From Thermoflexus hugenholtzii JAD2 (GTDB lineage Bacteria > Chloroflexota > Dehalococcoidia > UBA2979): DNA of 17,668 nucleotides. A program made the translations under genes and the position numbers. Positions 14,099-17,668 of the stretch are shown in pieces (positions within the stretch are counted from its first letter, which is position 1; the number at the start of each line of letters is the position of its first letter). Location of the stretch: positions 1-17,668 of the forward strand of contig CAMDBZ010000009.1 in the NCBI GenBank assembly GCA_945889565.1. The letters are read 5' to 3'. The notes beneath the pieces were generated by a model. That model saw only the letters and a list, made by a program, of their open reading frames with translations, did no database searches and had not been told where the DNA came from.

Positions 14099-15247
14099 CT
14101 ACTGATAGATCACCACGTCCGGCGGCCGCGGCAGCGCCAGCAGCGCGCCCAGAGACAGCAGCGGTGCGTCCCACTGCTCGAACAGCTTGATCGCCGAGCG
14201 CTGCGCGTGCGGCGCCAGCGCGAAGCGCTCGAACAGCATCAGCTTCCACTGCGCGCCGCCCCAGCCATCCATATCGATCACCAGCTCCACGCGCGGCTCG
14301 CGGCGCAGCAGCTCCGTTCGCGTCAGCATCTCGCCGCGGAACTGGTGCACCATCAGCAGCTTCGCCGGCAGCCGCTCCGCCACCGCCAGCCCGCCGAGGT
14401 AGCGCTGCACTGCGTTCAACTCGTCCCCGTCGAGGCTGCCGATGCGCTGCCCCGGCACGCCCCCGCGCGCGCGCATCGCGAACTCCGGGTCCAGTGCGAG
14501 GTGCACGAACGGCTCCGCGAGGTACGGCGCGAGCCGCTCCGCCTCCGCCAGCGGGTCGGCCGTGCCGCACTGCACGTCCAGGAACAGCAGCACCCCGGCC
14601 GCGCGCGCCGCCTCCACGTACGTCGCGATGACCTCCGGCGCAAGCCGGTCGAGGTACGACCCGTCCGCCATCGGCAGCGGCTGCGCCACCGCCACGATCA
14701 AATGCAGCGCCCCCACCGCGCGCCGCGGCCCGTTCAGCGCGTCCAGCTCCGCCGCGCGCCGCACCGCCTCGCGCGCCGCGCCCGCGGCGTCGTGCGCGCC
14801 CAACAGCCCCATCACCGGCACGCCCGGATAACCGTACAGCGCCACGATCTGCGCGTCCCCCGCGAGCGGCGTCCAGCGCGCCGCCGCGTCCGCCGCGTGC
14901 GCCCCCCACAGCAGGTCCGCCGTCCGCGCCGTGCTCCCGCCATCGACGACGCCCGCAGCCGCCAGCGCCACCTCGGGCGCGGCCGCCTCGACGCCTCGCG
15001 GCGCCACCGAGCCGCCCGCGCGGAACGCCGTGCCCACCACCAGCAGCGCGAGCACCGGCGCCATGCCGAGCGCTGCGCGCCACATGCGGCGCAACCCTCG
15101 CCCTCGCCGCGCGCGCACACGTGTCGCGTCTGCGTATCGAGGCCCGCGCCTGCGCGCGGTGCGCCGGCTCGCCGCCCCGGGGAGAACCACGGCGGCGAGC
15201 GCGGCAACGGCGAAGACGAGCACCAGCCAGGCGAGCTTGCGCGGCAC
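14099..15247 (-). CDS. Uncharacterised membrane-anchored protein with TIM-barrel-like pattern
   Basis: From the GTG at 15247, chosen because GGAGG lies five bases upstream, the product has 382 residues. A hydrophobic segment is at about 5-25, a strongly basic stretch at 27-54, and a second hydrophobic segment at 57-75. The remainder, probably outside the membrane, has regularly spaced beta strands ending in polar residues: LYGYPGVPVMG (138), ALHLIVAVAQ (180), LLFLDVQ (220), HLALDPEF (249), KLLMVHQF (296) and VELVIDMDGWG (320). This alternation suggests a TIM barrel of hydrolase type. I recall similar unnamed proteins in high-GC bacteria but no established function. An ATG at 15085 with GAGGG upstream would instead give a 328-residue protein with a single signal or anchor segment, so the start is uncertain. 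It is divergent from the operon starting at 15404. Confidence 0.78.
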   Translation of the reverse strand: MPRKLAWLVLVFAVAALAAVVLPGAASRRTARRRGPRYADATRVRARRGRGLRRMWRAALGMAPVLALLVVGTAFRAGGSVAPRGVEAAAPEVALAAAGVVDGGSTARTADLLWGAHAADAAARWTPLAGDAQIVALYGYPGVPVMGLLGAHDAAGAAREAVRRAAELDALNGPRRAVGALHLIVAVAQPLPMADGSYLDRLAPEVIATYVEAARAAGVLLFLDVQCGTADPLAEAERLAPYLAEPFVHLALDPEFAMRARGGVPGQRIGSLDGDELNAVQRYLGGLAVAERLPAKLLMVHQFRGEMLTRTELLRREPRVELVIDMDGWGGAQWKLMLFERFALAPHAQRSAIKLFEQWDAPLLSLGALLALPRPPDVVIYQ

Positions 15248-15403
15248 GTCGGCCTCCGCCAGAGGCGGCCCTCGCGGACCGCACCCCCGAAACGCACCCC
15301 CGCGCAGGCACCCTAGCACAACCGCTCATGTGAGCAAGCATCTCATCGATTCCCGCCCTACCGCCGGAGCCCCGCGCGCCGATGATCGCGGATGGAGGGT
15401 TCC

Positions 15404-16219
15404 ATGCCGCACCTCGCCTCCCACGCACCCGGCGACCGACCGTCGCGCTCCCGCATCGCGGTCCCCGCGGCGGTGCTGCGCGTCGCCCCGCCGCCGCGCC
15501 TCGTGCTCTTCAACGCGCACGGCTGGCAGGCGGACCTCGCCCACGCACACACCGTCTACGTCGCGCGCGCCGACAACGCCGCACTGCGCAGCCACCTGCG
15601 CCGCCTCGTACACTCGCCCGCGGCCGTCGCGCTCCCGCCCGACGGCGCAGCCTGGGCCCTGCTCGAGGCGCTGCACGGCGAGGCCGCCGCGGTGCTCGCC
15701 GCCGACGCCACCCCCACTGCCGCGCACGCACTCAGCGCCACCCTGCACCTGCTCGTCGCGCGCCTCGCGTGGGACCCTGCGCCTTTGCTCGACGCACTCG
15801 CCCCCACCGTCGACGCCCCCGAGACGCTCGCCGTCGCCGCCGCCGTCTACGCCGCGGTGCTCGCAGCCGCCGCGGGCCTGCGCGAGCCGGAGCCGCTCGT
15901 CCTCCTCGCACTCCTCGCCATCGCCACCGACCGCGCGGCCGGCGACGCCGCCACCGCCGACCGCGCCGAGACGCTGCGCCGTCTCGGTCTGCGCGCCCCT
16001 GCGCTCGGTCCACGCGAACGCAGCACGCTCGCGATCGCGCGCGCCTTCGTGCAGCTCACCGCCGCCGGCGACGACGCCACACCGCTCGACCACTACGACG
16101 CGCTGCTCGCGCTCGCCGCGCACCCGGAACGCTTCGACCCGCGTCTGCTGCGCACCTTCGTGCGCGTGCTCGGCGCCGAACCGCAACCCGCCGACGCCGC
16201 GGACCGCCGCGTCGCCTGA
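15404..16219 (+). CDS. Degenerate HD-GYP-like protein, catalytic residues absent (tentative)
   Basis: A 271-residue Ala/Leu-rich protein that I do not recognise with certainty. Its C-terminal half follows the outline of an HD-GYP phosphodiesterase. LAVAAAVYAAVLAAAAGLREPEPLVLLALLAIATD (about 142-176, quoted here as a helix pair) occupies the place of the helices that normally carry the catalytic HD. STLAIARAFVQLTA (207-220) sits where AVADAFDALT is found, and HPERFDPRLLRTFVRVLG (240-257) matches the usual FDP ending. Neither an HD pair nor HHE...GYP is present, so if related it is catalytically dead and may bind a ligand or partner. I chose the ATG at 15404, behind GGAGGG; ATG at 15392 is the alternative. 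It leads a run with the next two genes. Upstream, GCTCA-TG-TGAGC at 15324-15335 is a possible operator. Confidence 0.7.
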   Translation: MPHLASHAPGDRPSRSRIAVPAAVLRVAPPPRLVLFNAHGWQADLAHAHTVYVARADNAALRSHLRRLVHSPAAVALPPDGAAWALLEALHGEAAAVLAADATPTAAHALSATLHLLVARLAWDPAPLLDALAPTVDAPETLAVAAAVYAAVLAAAAGLREPEPLVLLALLAIATDRAAGDAATADRAETLRRLGLRAPALGPRERSTLAIARAFVQLTAAGDDATPLDHYDALLALAAHPERFDPRLLRTFVRVLGAEPQPADAADRRVA

Positions 16220-16237
16220 TCTCGGAGGCACGACCCC

Positions 16238-16951
16238 ATGGCGCGCGCTATCCTCAACCCCACTCCCCAGCGTGAGACGAGGCGGCGCGTGCCCGTGCTG
16301 GTCCAGCAGACGCACCGCGTGCCGCGGCCCGAGCACGCCGCGTACGCGCGCTGGTGCTCGGAGTGGTGGTGGACCTCGCTCGCCACGCGCGGCGTGCCGC
16401 TGCTCGCACACGGACGCTGGCAGTTCGGCGGCGCCGACGATGAGTACACGAGCTATTTCGTCTACGACGACCTCGCGCAGTGGGCCGCCGTCCACGACGC
16501 GCTCAGCCCGCAGCCCATCGGCTGGCACACCCAGGCGCCGCCCGCCGCCTCACGCCTGCTCGAGCTGGACGACGTGGGCGCGTGGCAGACCCCGCACCTC
16601 CCCGGCTTCGGCCCCGGCTCCGTCATCTCGGAGCGCACGTACCACCTCCGCGACTCCGCGCGCGAGCAGTTCGCGCACCTCTCGCGCGAGCGCGTCTGGC
16701 CGTGGCTGGAACAGATGGGCGCACGCCTGATCGCCTTCGGCCATGACCCGCTCGGGTCGGCCGAGGAGGTGCAGACGCTCACCGCCTTCCGCTCCCTGGC
16801 CGACTGGCAGCAGCTCTCCCACCCCACCGCCAGCCCGGACGCGCCGGCCGACGTCGTGCGCGCGTGGAACCAGCGCGCCGCCCTGCTCACGCACAGCAGC
16901 GGCCGCCTGCTGGTGATCGAAGCCGACGGCGCGAAGCAGACGCGCGTGTGA
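16238..16951 (+). CDS. NIPSNAP-like protein with two dimeric alpha-beta barrel repeats
   Basis: A 237-residue soluble protein that appears to hold two ferredoxin-like (dimeric alpha+beta barrel) repeats. The first runs from about residue 18 (PVLVQQTHRVPRPEH, ending YDDLAQWAAVHDAL). The second runs from about 128 (SVISERTYHLRDSAREQ, RERVWPWLEQMGARLIAF, ending TAFRSLADWQQLS). The second repeat is the better NIPSNAP match. Members of this fold act as small-molecule binding or monooxygenase-like proteins, but most NIPSNAP proteins have no known reaction. The ATG at 16238 has GGAGG nine bases upstream. It is 18 bases after the preceding gene, and its stop overlaps the next start as GTGA, so the three genes form an operon. 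Confidence 0.75.
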   Translation: MARAILNPTPQRETRRRVPVLVQQTHRVPRPEHAAYARWCSEWWWTSLATRGVPLLAHGRWQFGGADDEYTSYFVYDDLAQWAAVHDALSPQPIGWHTQAPPAASRLLELDDVGAWQTPHLPGFGPGSVISERTYHLRDSAREQFAHLSRERVWPWLEQMGARLIAFGHDPLGSAEEVQTLTAFRSLADWQQLSHPTASPDAPADVVRAWNQRAALLTHSSGRLLVIEADGAKQTRV

Positions 16952-17668
16952 CCGACGACGAGCGCCCGCCCCACGAGCCCCTCCCCGAGGCACTGCCCGA
17001 AGCGCTGCTCGTCGCCCTCGAAGCGCTCGCCGCCGAGCTCGCCGCGCTCGCCGGCGCCGAGATCACGCAGACGCTCGGCCGCGAGATCATCGTCGAGTAC
17101 AAGGACCCCGCGCGCGGCGCCCCCGACGCCACCAACCCCGTCTCCGAGGTCGACCGCGCCGTCGAGGGCCTGATCCGCGAGCGCGTCGGCGAGCGCTTCC
17201 CCCGGCACGGCATCGTCGGCGAAGAGCTCGAGCTGCACCCCGATCCCACGCACGAGTTCCTCTGGGTGATCGACCCCGTGGACGGCACCACGAACTTCAT
17301 CAACGGCTTCCCGCTCTTCTCCGCCTCCATCGGCGTGCTGCATCTTGGCCGCCCCGTCGCCGGCGCGATCTGGTGCTCCACCAGCCACGAGCTACGCGCC
17401 GGCGTCTACCACGCGCGCGCCGGCGGCTCCCTGCGCTTCGAGGCGCGTGACGTCCCCGCCAGCCGCCCCAGCACCGGCGTGCGCCGTCGCCTCATGGCCG
17501 CGCCCGGTGGCGCGCCCGGCCGCATGACCCACTGGGACACCCGCGTCACCGGCTCCACCGCCATCGAGTGCGCGTTCGTCGCCGCGGGCATCTTCGTGTC
17601 CGCCCTCTTCTGGAACCCCGCGCTCTGGGACGTCGCCGCCGGGGTCGTGCTTGTCCGCGCCGCCGGCC
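16948..17668 (+). CDS. Inositol monophosphatase family protein, 3' end beyond window
   Basis: Mg-dependent sugar or inositol phosphatase; the family includes inositol-1-phosphatase, histidinol-phosphatase, fructose-1,6-bisphosphatase-like and PAP phosphatases. The 240 visible codons start at a GTG that overlaps the preceding stop by four bases. Metal ligands are in GIVGEE (E92, E93) and in WVIDPVDGTTNF (D109, D112), and the C-terminal WDVAAG gives the fifth ligand (D228). The upstream ATNPVSEVDRAVE matches the family's K/T-x-D-x-VTxxD region. The reading frame is open at the right edge; family members are about 260-280 residues, so only 20-40 codons should be missing. The actual substrate cannot be determined. 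Confidence 0.94.
   Translation, partial: MTDDERPPHEPLPEALPEALLVALEALAAELAALAGAEITQTLGREIIVEYKDPARGAPDATNPVSEVDRAVEGLIRERVGERFPRHGIVGEELELHPDPTHEFLWVIDPVDGTTNFINGFPLFSASIGVLHLGRPVAGAIWCSTSHELRAGVYHARAGGSLRFEARDVPASRPSTGVRRRLMAAPGGAPGRMTHWDTRVTGSTAIECAFVAAGIFVSALFWNPALWDVAAGVVLVRAAG

Noticed and set aside
15253..15268. A five-base hairpin over the ribosome site of the membrane-anchored protein gene as a riboregulator
   Set aside because: The stem is short and expected by chance in such GC-rich sequence, and the start codon itself is uncertain.

Overview
The window is very GC-rich (roughly 70% or more, nearly every third codon position G or C) and gene-dense, with short gaps, frequent GTG starts and stop/start overlaps. 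It looks like ordinary chromosome from a high-GC Actinobacteriota or Chloroflexota bacterium. The amt-PII-GlnD cluster order and the GlnR-like boxes upstream lean towards Actinobacteriota, but the lineage cannot be fixed from the sequence alone. No phage, transposase, CRISPR array, rRNA or tRNA was seen.

Layout. 1-1000 (-): a malate/lactate dehydrogenase-family gene that runs off the left edge. 1054-1614 (+): a divergent O6-alkylguanine-DNA alkyltransferase. 1650-4501 (-): a three-gene run in transcription order DUF1684 protein, HAD-like hydrolase, membrane-anchored FMN/Fe-S glutamate synthase-like protein. 4618-6370 (+): an ABC exporter pair whose reading frames overlap. 6335-7240 (-): a Dam-type DNA adenine methylase, convergent with and overlapping the ABC permease. 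7416-11498 (+): the nitrogen-control cluster amtB, PII and glnD. 11499-11839: a non-coding, repeat-rich gap. 11840-12322 (-): a NUDIX hydrolase. 12490-13752 (+): crotonyl-CoA carboxylase/reductase. 13868-14065 (+): a small zinc-finger-like protein. 14099-15247 (-): an uncharacterised membrane-anchored protein. 15404-17668 (+): a three-gene run of a degenerate HD-GYP-like protein, a two-repeat NIPSNAP-like protein and an inositol monophosphatase-family enzyme cut by the right edge.

The best-understood unit is the ammonium system. AmtB imports ammonium, the PII protein reports nitrogen status and can plug AmtB, and GlnD modifies PII on Tyr51. Three features stand out here: an 11-bp-phased array of GlnR-like pentamers in front of amtB, a PII gene whose expected initiator codon is GGG rather than ATG/GTG/TTG, and a perfect 15-bp inverted repeat inside the start of glnD. 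GlnD also has Ala where relatives known to me have Asp in the GGLRD motif. I see no clearly new multi-gene system. The best candidates for undescribed biology are the degenerate HD-GYP/NIPSNAP/IMPase operon and the two-segment membrane-anchored protein divergent from it.
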